A stretch of DNA of 64,000 nt, from positions 1-64,000 of the forward strand of contig JBKQSP010000052.1 in NCBI GenBank assembly GCA_052143575.1, in the 5' to 3' direction. The DNA is from JAKACA01 sp052143575. Its GTDB lineage: Bacteria; Actinomycetota; Acidimicrobiia; Acidimicrobiales; Bog-793. This document shows positions 33,669 through 43,024 of the stretch, in pieces. Position 1 is the first letter of the stretch. Each line of letters opens with the position of its first letter. Under the pieces are notes generated by a model that ran no database searches, was not told the origin of the DNA, and worked only from the letters and a program-made list of their open reading frames with translations. The translations under genes were made by a program, and so were the position numbers.

Positions 33669-35909
33669 ATGAGTTCTGTACATCGCAGCCTCGGTCTCAC
33701 CGATGGCGAATTTCAGATGATCATCGACGCCCTCGGACGCGAGCCATTGCCCGTCGAGCTCGCGATGTATTCGGTCATGTGGAGCGAGCATTGCTCCTAC
33801 AAGTCCTCCCGCCTACACCTGCGACGGCTGCCCTCCGAAGGCGATGCCGTTCTCGTCGGTCCTGGTGAGAACGCCGGCGTCGTCGACGTCGGCGACGGGA
33901 TCGCCATCGCTTTGCGGATCGAGAGCCACAATCACCCCTCGGCGATCGAGCCGTACCAAGGGGCCGCAACCGGCATCGGCGGGATCCTCCGCGACGTCTT
34001 CACGATGGGTGCCCGCCCGATCGCCTTGATGGATCCCCTCTTCTTCGGCACGCTCGACGACCCGAGGAGTCGCTTCATCTTCGATGGCGTGATCCGCGGT
34101 GTCGCCGGCTATGGAAACTCAGTTGGCGTGCCGACAGTCGGCGGTCAGCTGACATTTGCGCGTTGTTACTATGACAACCCATTGGTGAATGTCTTTTGCC
34201 TCGGAGTCCTCCCTATCGAGCGTCTCGTGCTGGCGAAAGCGACCGGTGTAGGCAACTGCGTCGTACTCCTCGGATCACTCACGGGACGGGACGGGATCGG
34301 CGGTGTCAGCGTGCTGGCGTCGGCGGGTTTCGCCGCCGGCGAGACGACGAAGCGGCCCAGTGTTCAAGTCGGCGATCCCTTCGAGGAGAAGCGCCTCATC
34401 GAGGCTTCCCTCGATCTCCTCGACCAGGGACTCGTCGTCGGCATCCAGGATCTCGGCGGAGCCGGCCTGGCGTGCGCCACATCGGAGACGGCCGCCCGCG
34501 GCGGGCTCGGCATGGAGGTCGACTGCTCCGCCGTACCACTGCGCGAGGCCGGAATGTCCCCCGTCGAGATCATGACGAGCGAGAGCCAGGAGCGCATGCT
34601 CGCCATCGTGGAGCCGTCCTCGCTCGAGGACGTCCTCGCCACGTGCGCCCACCACGAGGTGCGGGCGACCGTGATCGGTCGCGTCGTGGAGGCCGGCCCT
34701 GACGGGGTCGGCCGTTTGGTGATCCGCAACGGCGCCCCCGGCGTGGGCGAGATCGTGGGCGATATGCCGGCCGTCTCCCTCGCCGACGGTGCGCCCCTCT
34801 ATCACCGGCCCCTCTCGCCGCCCTCCGGCGAGGCGCCGCCGGGCACCCCGGTGGCAGGCCTGTCGTCCGCCTCGGACGAGCTGCTCGCCCTCCTGTACGA
34901 CCCGTCATTCGTGTATGGGCAGTACGACCATCAATTGTTCCTCAACACCGTGCTCCCGCCGGGGGCAGCCGACGCCACCGTCTTGAAGCTGGCCGGCCCC
35001 GGGGTCCCTTGGACGGGGAAGGGGCTGGCGCTCACCTGTGACGCCAACCCGGCCTGGTGCGCCGTCTCCCCCCGGCGCGGCACCGAGCTCACGGTGGCCG
35101 AGGCCATCCTGAACGTGTCCTGCGCCGGCGCCAGGGCCGTGGCCGTCGTCGACTGCTTGAACTTCGGCAACCCGGAGCACCCCGAAGTCATGTGGCAGCT
35201 GTCCGAGGCAATCGACGGGATGGCGGCCGCCTGCCTCGCCTTCGGGGTGCCCGTCGTCGGTGGGAACGTCTCGCTCTACAACGAGAGCAGGGGCGTCGAC
35301 ATCGACCCGACGCCGGTCGTGGGCCTCGTCGGGGTCATCGACCACTTGGCAGAGCGGCCTCCCGGCATCGCCCTGTCCGAGGGCGGCTCCATCGTCCTCG
35401 TGGGCGGCGACGTGAGCGGCCCCGCGGACTTGACGGCCCTCGGGGGCTCTCGCTGGGCGCGAGAGCTGCGGGGTGAGAACGGCGGGGTGCTGCCCGAGAT
35501 CGATTTCGAGGCGCACGATCGGCTCTGCTCCCTCGTACGCGAGCTCGTGGCCGCCGCCTGCGCCGGCGCCCCCACGGTGAGCATCGCCGGGCTGCACGAC
35601 GTGAGTGACGGCGGTCTTGCCGTCTGCCTGGCGGAGCTGTGCTGTGCGTCGTCCACCGGTGTCGTCATCGAGGAGCCCTGGACCGTGGAGTACCTGTTCA
35701 ACGAGGCACCTTCGCGGGTTCTCGTCTGCTCACAGGAGGCCGATGCGCTGCTGGCGGCGGCCGCGCGGGCCGGCGTGAGGGCCCGAGTCGTGGGGCGCGC
35801 CGGGGGTGACCGCCTCGTCGTGCCGGGTTTGTTGGATCTCGACGTCTCGGAGCTCGCCGGCGTCCGCGCCAGGCGTCTGCCGGAGGCGGCCGACCGGGCG
35901 AGCGCCTGA
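33669..35909 (+). CDS. purL: FGAM synthase large subunit PurL (small-type)
   Basis: ATP-dependent synthase making formylglycinamidine ribonucleotide with ammonia from PurQ. It has 746 residues, the small PurL form that needs PurS and PurQ. VMWSEHCSYKSSRLHLRRLP and ALRIESHNHPSAIEPYQGAA form the first active-site region, and GGNVSLYNESRGVDIDPTPV lies in the second half. ATG at 33669 follows GGAGGG. It is separated from purQ by the antisense basic-protein gene, so it is probably transcribed from its own promoter. Confidence 0.98.
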   Translation: MSSVHRSLGLTDGEFQMIIDALGREPLPVELAMYSVMWSEHCSYKSSRLHLRRLPSEGDAVLVGPGENAGVVDVGDGIAIALRIESHNHPSAIEPYQGAATGIGGILRDVFTMGARPIALMDPLFFGTLDDPRSRFIFDGVIRGVAGYGNSVGVPTVGGQLTFARCYYDNPLVNVFCLGVLPIERLVLAKATGVGNCVVLLGSLTGRDGIGGVSVLASAGFAAGETTKRPSVQVGDPFEEKRLIEASLDLLDQGLVVGIQDLGGAGLACATSETAARGGLGMEVDCSAVPLREAGMSPVEIMTSESQERMLAIVEPSSLEDVLATCAHHEVRATVIGRVVEAGPDGVGRLVIRNGAPGVGEIVGDMPAVSLADGAPLYHRPLSPPSGEAPPGTPVAGLSSASDELLALLYDPSFVYGQYDHQLFLNTVLPPGAADATVLKLAGPGVPWTGKGLALTCDANPAWCAVSPRRGTELTVAEAILNVSCAGARAVAVVDCLNFGNPEHPEVMWQLSEAIDGMAAACLAFGVPVVGGNVSLYNESRGVDIDPTPVVGLVGVIDHLAERPPGIALSEGGSIVLVGGDVSGPADLTALGGSRWARELRGENGGVLPEIDFEAHDRLCSLVRELVAAACAGAPTVSIAGLHDVSDGGLAVCLAELCCASSTGVVIEEPWTVEYLFNEAPSRVLVCSQEADALLAAAARAGVRARVVGRAGGDRLVVPGLLDLDVSELAGVRARRLPEAADRASA

Positions 35910-35946
35910 GAGGCGGCGCCGGAGTGGCGGCCGGCGGCCTCCTGGC

Positions 35947-36378
35947 CTACTCGGGCCGGTGGATGAGGAAGGTGCCCGTGGCTCGGCTGACGAGCTTGCC
36001 TTCGGCGTTCTCGATACGAGCCTCCGCAAAGGCGATCTGACGCGTCTCGCGCACGACCGCCCCCCGCACGGCGAGGACGTCGCCGACGGCGGCGGGCCGC
36101 ATCGTCTCGGCCTTCATCTCGATCGTCGCCTTCGTGCGGTCCCGACCGGACAGGCCGGCGTTGACGGCGAAGTTCATGGCGGCATCGAGCACGACGGCGT
36201 GCACACCGGCCTGCACCGTGCCGTGCGGGTTGCAGGCGAGGGCGGTCGGCTCCCAGATCGCCGACGACCAGCCGGCGGCGTCGTCATCCTCGACCCCGAA
36301 GTCGTCGAAACGGACGCCGATCGACCCGAGAATCGCCATCCCACCGTCACCGAGCCAGCGCTTCATGTCTTTTGCCAC
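35947..36378 (-). CDS. PaaI/hotdog-fold thioesterase
   Basis: About 143 residues with a single hotdog fold. The central helix and loop GTVQAGVHAVVLDAAMNFAV contains the usual glycine and Asp region, and the strands TKATIEMKAETMRPAAVGDV, AEARIENAEGKLVSRATGTF complete the fold. It probably hydrolyses acyl-CoA thioesters. GTG at 36378 is seven bases after TACGGT, suggesting a leaderless start; ATG at 36366 is the alternative. It is divergent from a thiolase gene, consistent with acyl-CoA metabolism. Confidence 0.86.
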   Translation of the reverse strand: MAKDMKRWLGDGGMAILGSIGVRFDDFGVEDDDAAGWSSAIWEPTALACNPHGTVQAGVHAVVLDAAMNFAVNAGLSGRDRTKATIEMKAETMRPAAVGDVLAVRGAVVRETRQIAFAEARIENAEGKLVSRATGTFLIHRPE

Positions 36379-36571
36379 GTCAGCCACCGTACCGGCCCAC
36401 GCCACACAGCGACACTTGGCCGGCGTGGAACCTTGGACGTTGATTGGGCGGCCATGTGACCCCAAACGACATCCAAGGGGTGGACAGGGTGCCACGGCCG
36501 GGCGACGGCAGCGCCACGGGCGCGCCGCGAGGCGAGCCGAGTCGCCGGTGGTACGCCCTGACAAGTCCCGC

Positions 36572-36593
36572 TACTGTCGACTGACACGTCAGT
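36572..36593 (+). promoter_or_regulatory. Candidate thiolase promoter with TetR-type palindrome
   Basis: TACTGT (36572-36577) can serve as a -10. ACTGACACGTCAGT at 36580-36593 is a perfect 14-bp inverted repeat with a 2-bp centre that would cover the transcription start. It lies 57 bp before the thiolase ATG. Palindromes of this size are typical for TetR-family repressors of lipid genes. Confidence 0.45.
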
Positions 36594-36650
36594 TTGTCCA
36601 CGAGAGCGAGCCGTCCGCCGGTCGCTCGAAGGCCCGGAGGAGAACCAGGG

Positions 36651-37826
36651 ATGCCGAATGCTGTCATCGTCGATGCGGTCCGCACGCCGGGAGGCAAGCG
36701 CAACGGCAAGCTCTCCGGCTGGCACCCTGCCGACCTCGCCGCCGAGGCCCTGAAGGCGCTCGCCGAGCGAAACGACCTCGACCCCGCCATGGTCGACGAC
36801 GTCGTCATGGGATGCGTCATGCAGGTGGGTGACCAGGCCCTCAACGTCGGGCGCAACGCCGTGCTCGCCGCCGGCTGGCCGGAATCGGTGCCTGCCACCA
36901 CGGTCGACCGCCAGTGCGGCTCCTCCCAGCAGGCCCTCCACTTCGTCGCCCAGGGTGTCATGGCGGGTGCCTACGACATCGCCGTCGCCGCCGGCGTCGA
37001 GACGATGACCCGCGTCCCCATGGGCGCCTCCATCGGCAGCGGCGTCGGCTTCCCGTTCGGTCCCACGGTGCGGGTGCGCTACGAGCCGGTCGGTGGCCTC
37101 GTTCCCCAGGGCATCTCGGCCGAGATGATCGCCGACCAGTGGGACCTCAGCCGTGAGGACCTCGACGCCTTCGGTGCCCAGAGCCAGCAGCGGGCGGCGC
37201 GGGCGACCGAGGAGGGGCGTTTCGAGCGGGAGATCGTCCCGGTGGCCGTGCGGGACGCCGAGGGCAACGCCACCGGCGAGACCCTCTCGATCGACGAAGG
37301 CTTGCGGGCGGGCACGACGGCCGAGACGCTCGCCAAGTTGAAGCCCGCCTTCAAGGCCGACGGCAAGGTGACCGCCGGCAACTCCTCGCAGATCACCGAC
37401 GGTGCCTCCGCCGTCCTCGTCATGTCGGAGGAGCGGGCGACGGCGCTCGGGTTGCGACCCCGTGCCCGGTTCGTCGGTTTCGCCGTCGTCGGTGTCGACC
37501 CCGTGACCATGCTCACGGGCCCCATCCCCGCCACGGCCAAGATCCTCGAGAAGACGAAGCTCTCCATGGACGACATCGACCTCGTCGAGATCAACGAGGC
37601 CTTCGCTTCCGTCGTGCTCGCCTGGGAGAAGGAGCACCACCCGGACATGAGCCGCGTGAACGTCAACGGGGGTGCCATCGCCCTCGGGCACCCCCTCGGC
37701 GCTTCCGGCGCCAAGCTCATGGCGACGTTGCTCAACGAGCTCGAGCGCAGCGGCGGCCGCTACGGCCTCCAGACGATGTGCGAGGGCGGTGGCCTCGCCA
37801 ACGCCACCATCATCGAGCGCCTCTGA
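36651..37826 (+). CDS. Acetyl-CoA acetyltransferase (thiolase)
   Basis: Thiolase of 391 residues acting in fatty-acid beta-oxidation or acetoacetyl-CoA synthesis. The acyl-accepting Cys is in VDRQCGSSQQALHF, the His in NGGAIALGHPLGASGAKL, and the second Cys in TMCEGGGLANA. ATG at 36651 follows GGAGGAG. It is most like FadA5/AtoB-type thiolases, but the chain-length preference cannot be read from sequence. The fatty-acid role agrees with the thioesterase next door and the EtfD-like and acyl-CoA dehydrogenase genes. Confidence 0.95.
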   Translation: MPNAVIVDAVRTPGGKRNGKLSGWHPADLAAEALKALAERNDLDPAMVDDVVMGCVMQVGDQALNVGRNAVLAAGWPESVPATTVDRQCGSSQQALHFVAQGVMAGAYDIAVAAGVETMTRVPMGASIGSGVGFPFGPTVRVRYEPVGGLVPQGISAEMIADQWDLSREDLDAFGAQSQQRAARATEEGRFEREIVPVAVRDAEGNATGETLSIDEGLRAGTTAETLAKLKPAFKADGKVTAGNSSQITDGASAVLVMSEERATALGLRPRARFVGFAVVGVDPVTMLTGPIPATAKILEKTKLSMDDIDLVEINEAFASVVLAWEKEHHPDMSRVNVNGGAIALGHPLGASGAKLMATLLNELERSGGRYGLQTMCEGGGLANATIIERL

Positions 37827-37857
37827 TCGAAGGCGCCCCTGGCGCCCGGTCAGCGGT

Positions 37858-38430
37858 TCAGTGGTAGAAGGTCGCCCCGAAGAGGCCGATGACGATGAGC
37901 ACGATGCCCCCGATCAGGTACCAGTTGTTCGTGCCCCCGGGGAGGACGTTCACGTAGTTCAGCACGATCGTCAGCAGCCCCAGCACGAGAAACCCAAGCA
38001 GCACCCACGGGAACCAGGGTGGGCTCTGCCGCTGCTCCTTCGGGATGGGATGCGTGTACCGGCCCGATTTCGGGGCGGCTTTGACGGGGACGCCCTTCGG
38101 CGTCGTCCGCCGCCCCAGCTTCCGTCTCGTCGGTGTCGCCGCCGCTGACTTGGCGGCGTCCGACGCCCTGATCGAGGCAGCCTTCTGATCACGAATCTTC
38201 GGCGGCGACGGACGTGATCCTGCGACTCCGGCGGTGGCGGCGCCGGTGGCTGCCCCATCGCCGGTCTCGCCGGCGGCCGTCGCTTCGTCCGAGGTCAGCT
38301 CGTCGTTCGTCACCTCGTCGTCGGGGAGCTCCTCCTCGATGTCGGTCGGCTCGGCGAACGGGGCGTCGGCAAGCGGGATGTCGGTGGCGTCGAGGCTGGG
38401 GCGGCCGTCGCCGGACGGGGTCACTGGCAC
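37858..38430 (-). CDS. crgA: CrgA-like cell-division protein with long N-terminal extension
   Basis: 190 residues. The last 70 hold two membrane helices (WFPWVLLGFLVLGLLTIVL and WYLIGGIVLIVIGLFGATFY) joined by a short loop, the layout of CrgA, which connects FtsZ with septal peptidoglycan enzymes in actinobacteria. The first 110 residues are acidic then basic and disordered, much longer than mycobacterial CrgA (about 93 residues in all). The position beside trpG and pknB matches the M. tuberculosis order (Rv0011c), which strengthens the call. The start is GTG at 38430. Confidence 0.82.
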   Translation of the reverse strand: MPVTPSGDGRPSLDATDIPLADAPFAEPTDIEEELPDDEVTNDELTSDEATAAGETGDGAATGAATAGVAGSRPSPPKIRDQKAASIRASDAAKSAAATPTRRKLGRRTTPKGVPVKAAPKSGRYTHPIPKEQRQSPPWFPWVLLGFLVLGLLTIVLNYVNVLPGGTNNWYLIGGIVLIVIGLFGATFYH

Positions 38431-38494
38431 GGTTGGTCAGGATAGGGCCTTGGGCACGGGGGCGTGGCGCCGGCCGACTGGTAGCCTCGGCCCG

Positions 38495-39091
38495 ATGGGC
38501 GCCCGGGTCGTCGTGATCGACAACTACGACAGCTTCGTCTACAACCTCGTCCAGTACCTGGGCGAGCTCGGGGCGGAACCGGTTGTCGTGCGCAACGACG
38601 CCGTCGACCTCGAGGGCCTGCAAGCACTCGGACCAGAGGCGCTCCTCGTATCACCCGGGCCTGGGCGGCCCCAGGACGCAGGCATCAGCAAGGAGGCCGT
38701 CGCCTTCTTCGGTGCTGCAAACGTGCCCGTCCTCGGCGTCTGCCTCGGCAACCAGTGCATCGGAGAGGTGTTCGGAGGCTCCGTCGTGCGTGCCGGCGAG
38801 ATCGTGCACGGCAAGGCGTCTGACGTGACTCACGACGGTCAGGGCCTCTTCAGCGGCTTGCCGAACCCGCTGCGGGCGACGCGCTACCACTCGCTCGTCG
38901 TGGAGGCGTCGTCGGTTCCGGCCTGCCTGCAGGTGACGGCGCGGACGGCGGACGGTCTCGTGATGGGCCTTCGCCACCGTGAGCTGCCGATCGAGGGCGT
39001 GCAGTTCCATCCCGAATCCATCCTCACCGGCCAGGCGGGCAAGGACCTGCTGGCGAACTTCCTGCAGCTGGCCGCCCGCGCGCCGGCGTGA
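38495..39091 (+). CDS. trpG: Class I glutamine amidotransferase, anthranilate/aminodeoxychorismate synthase component II
   Basis: 198 residues. It supplies ammonia from glutamine to TrpE or PabB. VVVIDNYDSFVYNLVQYLGE opens the domain; LLVSPGPGRPQDAG is the oxyanion region; Cys in GVCLGNQCIGE is the nucleophile (Asn replaces the more usual His after Gly); GVQFHPESILT carries the His-Glu pair. It could be TrpG, PabA or an amphibolic enzyme. The same gene sits at this locus in Mycobacterium (Rv0013). ATG at 38495 is seven bases after TAGCCT (38482-38487), so it is probably leaderless. Confidence 0.93.
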   Translation: MGARVVVIDNYDSFVYNLVQYLGELGAEPVVVRNDAVDLEGLQALGPEALLVSPGPGRPQDAGISKEAVAFFGAANVPVLGVCLGNQCIGEVFGGSVVRAGEIVHGKASDVTHDGQGLFSGLPNPLRATRYHSLVVEASSVPACLQVTARTADGLVMGLRHRELPIEGVQFHPESILTGQAGKDLLANFLQLAARAPA

Positions 39092-39162
39092 CGTCCGCCT
39101 GAGGCGGGTCCGTCCGCCCGAGCCGGGGAAGCCGGACCACGGGCTCTGAGCCGGGGCGCGCG

Positions 39163-41421
39163 CTAGTGCCCCACCACCCAGGAGAATGTCACGGTGCCGG
39201 TGGCGCCGGTGCCGTCGGTCACGGTCACCGTGACGGAGTAGGTGCCAGGCGGCGGAGTCGGCGTCCCGGAGATGAGCCCCGTCGAGGGGTCGATGTTGAG
39301 GCCGGGTGGCAAGCCGGAGGCCGAGTAGGTGAGCGTGGCGCCCGCTCCGCTCGAATCGGTCGCCCGGATCTGCAGGCTCACCGCCGACCCCGTCGTGGAG
39401 GTCTGCGGCCCGGGGTTCGTCACCGTGACGACGTGTCCCTCACCGACGAGGAGCGTGACCGACGAGCCGGGAGCCACCTGCGTCGGGCCATTCGGGGTCT
39501 GCGAGAGGACGATGCCCTTCTTCATCGGCGAGCTGGGCGTCAGCTGCTCGATTGGCACGAGGCCGGCCGCGCTGATCGCTGCTTGAGCTGCGGTCCAACT
39601 CTGGTTGACGTAGGACGGGAGCGCCACGCCTGGGCCTTCCGAGACGATGAGCGACACCGGTGTCTGGAACGGTTCCGGAGTTCCGACGGCCGGTTCCGTC
39701 CCGATCACGAAGCCCTGCTTGACGGTGCCCGAGATCTGGTTGATCTGCGAGCCGAGCGTGAAGCCGGCGTTGTGGATCTTCGCCTCGGCCGCCGCGACCG
39801 TCTCGCCTTTCACACTGGGTATGGGGACCTCGGGGGTGCCGGAGTAGTAATAGATCGTGACGTACGAGCCCGGCTGCAGGGGCGTGCCCGGCGGCGGGCT
39901 CGTCTTGTCCACGAGGTTGTTTTCACCGCTGAAGCTCGGGGTGACCGTCCTCAGGTGGTACTTGAGACCGGCCCCGGTAATGGCGGCTATCGCATGCGAG
40001 AGCGTGCTGTCGATGACGGGCGGAACGAGCACCGTGCCCGGACCGCTCGAGTAGTACACCGTGATGTGGTTCCCTTTTTGCACGAGGGAGCCCTCCACGG
40101 GGACCGTCGAGAGCGCGGTGCCCTTGGCGGCGGAGTCCTGCTTGGCAGAGGGCTCGGGCACGAGGCCGACGGATTTGAGCGTCGCCTCGGCAGACGAGAG
40201 CGAGTCGCCGCCGACGGAGGGAAGGTGGAAATAGCCATTGCCGCCGAGGTAACCGAGCTGGTGCGCTCCGTAGTCGACGAGCGGCACGAGCGCCGCCAAC
40301 AACAAGATGCCGACGATGGTCCAGGGGATCCAGCGCCGCTTCGGCATGACGGGGGCGGCCGTCGGCCCGCCCGGCCCACGGCCGTTGTCCAGTGCCTGTT
40401 GACCCGTCGTTGCAAAACCGCCGCCCCCGCCGGCGGCGGCGCCCGCTGCCAGCCCGCCCATGGCGACGGTCGTGGATGCTCCGACCGGCGCCTGCAGCGT
40501 CGTCGTGGCGCCGCCGGCGGGGATCGCCTGCGTCGCCATGCCCGTCAGCACCATGGGTGCCAGCACGGGCGCCCCCTGCATGAAACGCTGCAGGTCGGCG
40601 TGCAGGTCCTCCGCCGTGGCGTAGCGGTCAGCCGGGTTCTTGGCGAGCGCCCGCATGATGACGGCCTCGAGCGCCGGGGCGAGACGCGGCTCGAGCTCGC
40701 GAGGGGGCACGGGTGCCTCCGACACGTGCTTGTAGGCGATCGCCACGGGCGTGTCGGCCAGGAAGGGGGCGCGACCGGTCACCATCTCGTAGAGCACGAC
40801 GCCGAGCGAGTAGACGTCGCTGCGGCCGTCGACGCCGAGCCCTTGCGCCTGCTCGGGCGAGAAGTAGGTCGCCGTGCCCATCACGAGGCCGGTCTGGGTG
40901 ACGCTGTCGTCCGAGCCGACGGCACGGGCGATGCCGAAGTCCGCCACCTTGACCTGGCCGTCCCGCGTGATGAGGACGTTGCCCGGCTTGACGTCGCGGT
41001 GCACGACACCGTGGCGATGGGCGTAGCTGAGGGCCTTGGCGATGTCGGCGCCGATGGCGGCCGCCCGCAGCGCCGGCAGCGGTGCCTGGCTCCTGATGAT
41101 GGATGACAGGGGCTCGCCGTCGACGTGCTCCATGACGATGAAGTACGTGCGGTCGGATTCGCCCCAGTCGAAGACCGGCACGATGTTCGGGTGCGAGAGG
41201 TTGGCGGCTGCTTGTGCTTCCCGGCGGAAGCGCTCCACGAACGAGCTGTCGCTCGAGAGCTCCGGGAAGAGCACTTTCAGGGCAACCGGTCGGTCGAGCA
41301 GCAGGTCACGGGCGAGATACACCTGGGCGGTGCCCCCGCGGGCGATCTGGTTACGGAGCTCGTAGCGGCCGTTGTAGATCGGGGGGGCCGCTTCGCCGCT
41401 CGGCGGGAGGTTCGAAGTCAT
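39163..41421 (-). CDS. pknB: PASTA-domain Ser/Thr protein kinase PknB with extra C-terminal He_PIG (Ig-like) domain
   Basis: 752-residue membrane kinase that senses cell-wall fragments and phosphorylates division proteins. The kinase domain (about 19-280) has GGTAQVYLARD, HRDVKPGNVLI, DFGIARA and the activation loop. A Gly/Ala-rich linker leads to one membrane helix (about 366-386). Four PASTA repeats follow (about 395-660). The chain then continues with roughly 85 residues (SAVSLQIRATDSSGAG, SASGLPPGLNIDPSTGLISG) that match the He_PIG/cadherin-like Ig fold, not found in the mycobacterial protein. It may add binding to glycan or surface proteins. It lies downstream of pbpA on the same strand. 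Confidence 0.96.
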   Translation of the reverse strand: MTSNLPPSGEAAPPIYNGRYELRNQIARGGTAQVYLARDLLLDRPVALKVLFPELSSDSSFVERFRREAQAAANLSHPNIVPVFDWGESDRTYFIVMEHVDGEPLSSIIRSQAPLPALRAAAIGADIAKALSYAHRHGVVHRDVKPGNVLITRDGQVKVADFGIARAVGSDDSVTQTGLVMGTATYFSPEQAQGLGVDGRSDVYSLGVVLYEMVTGRAPFLADTPVAIAYKHVSEAPVPPRELEPRLAPALEAVIMRALAKNPADRYATAEDLHADLQRFMQGAPVLAPMVLTGMATQAIPAGGATTTLQAPVGASTTVAMGGLAAGAAAGGGGGFATTGQQALDNGRGPGGPTAAPVMPKRRWIPWTIVGILLLAALVPLVDYGAHQLGYLGGNGYFHLPSVGGDSLSSAEATLKSVGLVPEPSAKQDSAAKGTALSTVPVEGSLVQKGNHITVYYSSGPGTVLVPPVIDSTLSHAIAAITGAGLKYHLRTVTPSFSGENNLVDKTSPPPGTPLQPGSYVTIYYYSGTPEVPIPSVKGETVAAAEAKIHNAGFTLGSQINQISGTVKQGFVIGTEPAVGTPEPFQTPVSLIVSEGPGVALPSYVNQSWTAAQAAISAAGLVPIEQLTPSSPMKKGIVLSQTPNGPTQVAPGSSVTLLVGEGHVVTVTNPGPQTSTTGSAVSLQIRATDSSGAGATLTYSASGLPPGLNIDPSTGLISGTPTPPPGTYSVTVTVTDGTGATGTVTFSWVVGH

Positions 41422-41473
41422 GGCAGGCCGAGCCTATTCGGCGGCTTCCGGCATCGGATCGGCACTCCCCTCA

Positions 41474-43021
41474 TCATCCGTGAGCCTGCTGCTGAAGAGC
41501 CGCCTCCAGGACGGCGAGGGCCACCGGGCCGGCGACAGAGGCGCCCGTCGGATCGATGCTGCAGGCGAGGGAGCTGAGCACTGGCACCATGGCGGCGACG
41601 ACGACCGAGGGCGTCTGACCTGGGGCGGCCGGGGCCATGGCGATGAGCCAGTTGTACGTGCCGCACTGCGAGCCGCCTGGCTCCGCCGTGCCCGTCTTTG
41701 CGGCGGCCGTCGGGAGCCCCATGGAGTAGTAGCCCTGGAAGAGGCCGTAGGCGGTGCCGACGGGGTTGTTCGTGACGCCGGTCATGAGCTGGCGGACGGT
41801 GGCGGCGGTGGCGGCTGACGTCGCCTGCAGCCACGCGTGCGGCTGGTAGACGAACTCGGTGCTGCCGTCGCTCCCGACCGCCTTGTTGACGAGGTGGGGC
41901 GCCATGATCGTGCCGTTGTCGGCGATGCCGGCCGCCACGAGAGCCATCTGCAGGACCGTGGCATTGTCGTCGTATTGGCCGATGGCGGAGTAGCCGAGAT
42001 ACGGGCTGGCACTTGGGGCGTCAATGGCGCTCGCCGGCGGGAACACCGAGGCGGCCGCCCCCGGGATGTCGATCGGCGGCACGCTCCCGAAGCCGAACGC
42101 CTGGCTCTCACTGGCCAAGCTGTCCGCCCCGAGCTCGTTGCCGATCTCGCTGAAGGACGTGTCACAGGACCGTGCAAGCACGGTGGCGAGGTCACCCCCG
42201 CAAAACTCGTAGCCGTAGTTGTGAATCGTCTTCGGCGGGTTACCCGTGTTCGGGAAGGCGTAGAAGTCGGTGTCCGGGTAGCTCCGTGTCGCCAGCGCCG
42301 GATCGTGGTCGTAAATGGCCGAGGTCGTGATGACCTTGAACGTCGATCCCGGCGGGTGAAGGGCGCTGATGGCGTTGTCGTACAACGGGTTCTCCTGGTT
42401 GGGCAGCGAGTTGTACTTGGCCGCCAGGGCATTGACGACCGCCGGGTTGTGCACGGAGAGCAGGTTCGGGTCGTAGGAGGGGTTGCTGTACATCGCCAGG
42501 ATGGCCCCGTTTCGGGGGTCGAGGGCGATGACGGCGCCGCCGCTCTGGCCGTCGGTCTGGGCGTCGAGCGCCTGCATGGCGACGGCTTGCAGACGCTCGG
42601 AGACCGTGAGCGTGACGTCGTCGGTTTCGCTGTGTTGCGTGAGCAGGTCGTGCAGCGAGGTGATCGGCGTCTCGTGCTGGGTGAGGTACTGGTCGTAGGA
42701 CGCTTCGACACCGAACGGCGAGGCCTCCACCGCCGTGGCGTAATAGCCCGTGATGTCCGAGAACATCTCCGCCGTCAAGGACGGGTAGACGCGCAGGTAG
42801 TGGTAGCCGTCGCTCGTGCGCCTCGACATGGCGAGCACGTATCCGTCGGCGCTGATGATCTCGCCGCGTGGCTCGAAGTAGGGGCTCGGCTTCGTCACTG
42901 CGTTGAGCGGGTTGCGGTCGAGGGCTCGCGCTTGTCGGACTTGGATGTTCGCCAATTGGACGAACAGCAGGGCGAAGCACACCAGCATGACGACGCCCAT
43001 GCGCCGCACTCTCGAGTTCAC
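41474..43021 (-). CDS. pbpA: Penicillin-binding protein PbpA (class B transpeptidase)
   Basis: 515 residues. A short cytoplasmic start and one membrane anchor (MGVVMLVCFALLFVQLANIQ) precede the dimerisation domain (FEPRGEIISADG) and a transpeptidase domain with the active serine in HPPGSTFKV (about 226) and KTGTAEPGG (about 440). The second motif reads SCDTS where most relatives have SCN, an Asp-for-Asn change worth checking. The gene lies between pstP and pknB as in Mycobacterium, but the rodA partner that normally precedes it is missing; only three bases separate it from pstP. Confidence 0.96.
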   Translation of the reverse strand: MNSRVRRMGVVMLVCFALLFVQLANIQVRQARALDRNPLNAVTKPSPYFEPRGEIISADGYVLAMSRRTSDGYHYLRVYPSLTAEMFSDITGYYATAVEASPFGVEASYDQYLTQHETPITSLHDLLTQHSETDDVTLTVSERLQAVAMQALDAQTDGQSGGAVIALDPRNGAILAMYSNPSYDPNLLSVHNPAVVNALAAKYNSLPNQENPLYDNAISALHPPGSTFKVITTSAIYDHDPALATRSYPDTDFYAFPNTGNPPKTIHNYGYEFCGGDLATVLARSCDTSFSEIGNELGADSLASESQAFGFGSVPPIDIPGAAASVFPPASAIDAPSASPYLGYSAIGQYDDNATVLQMALVAAGIADNGTIMAPHLVNKAVGSDGSTEFVYQPHAWLQATSAATAATVRQLMTGVTNNPVGTAYGLFQGYYSMGLPTAAAKTGTAEPGGSQCGTYNWLIAMAPAAPGQTPSVVVAAMVPVLSSLACSIDPTGASVAGPVALAVLEAALQQQAHG

Positions 43022-43024
43022 CGC

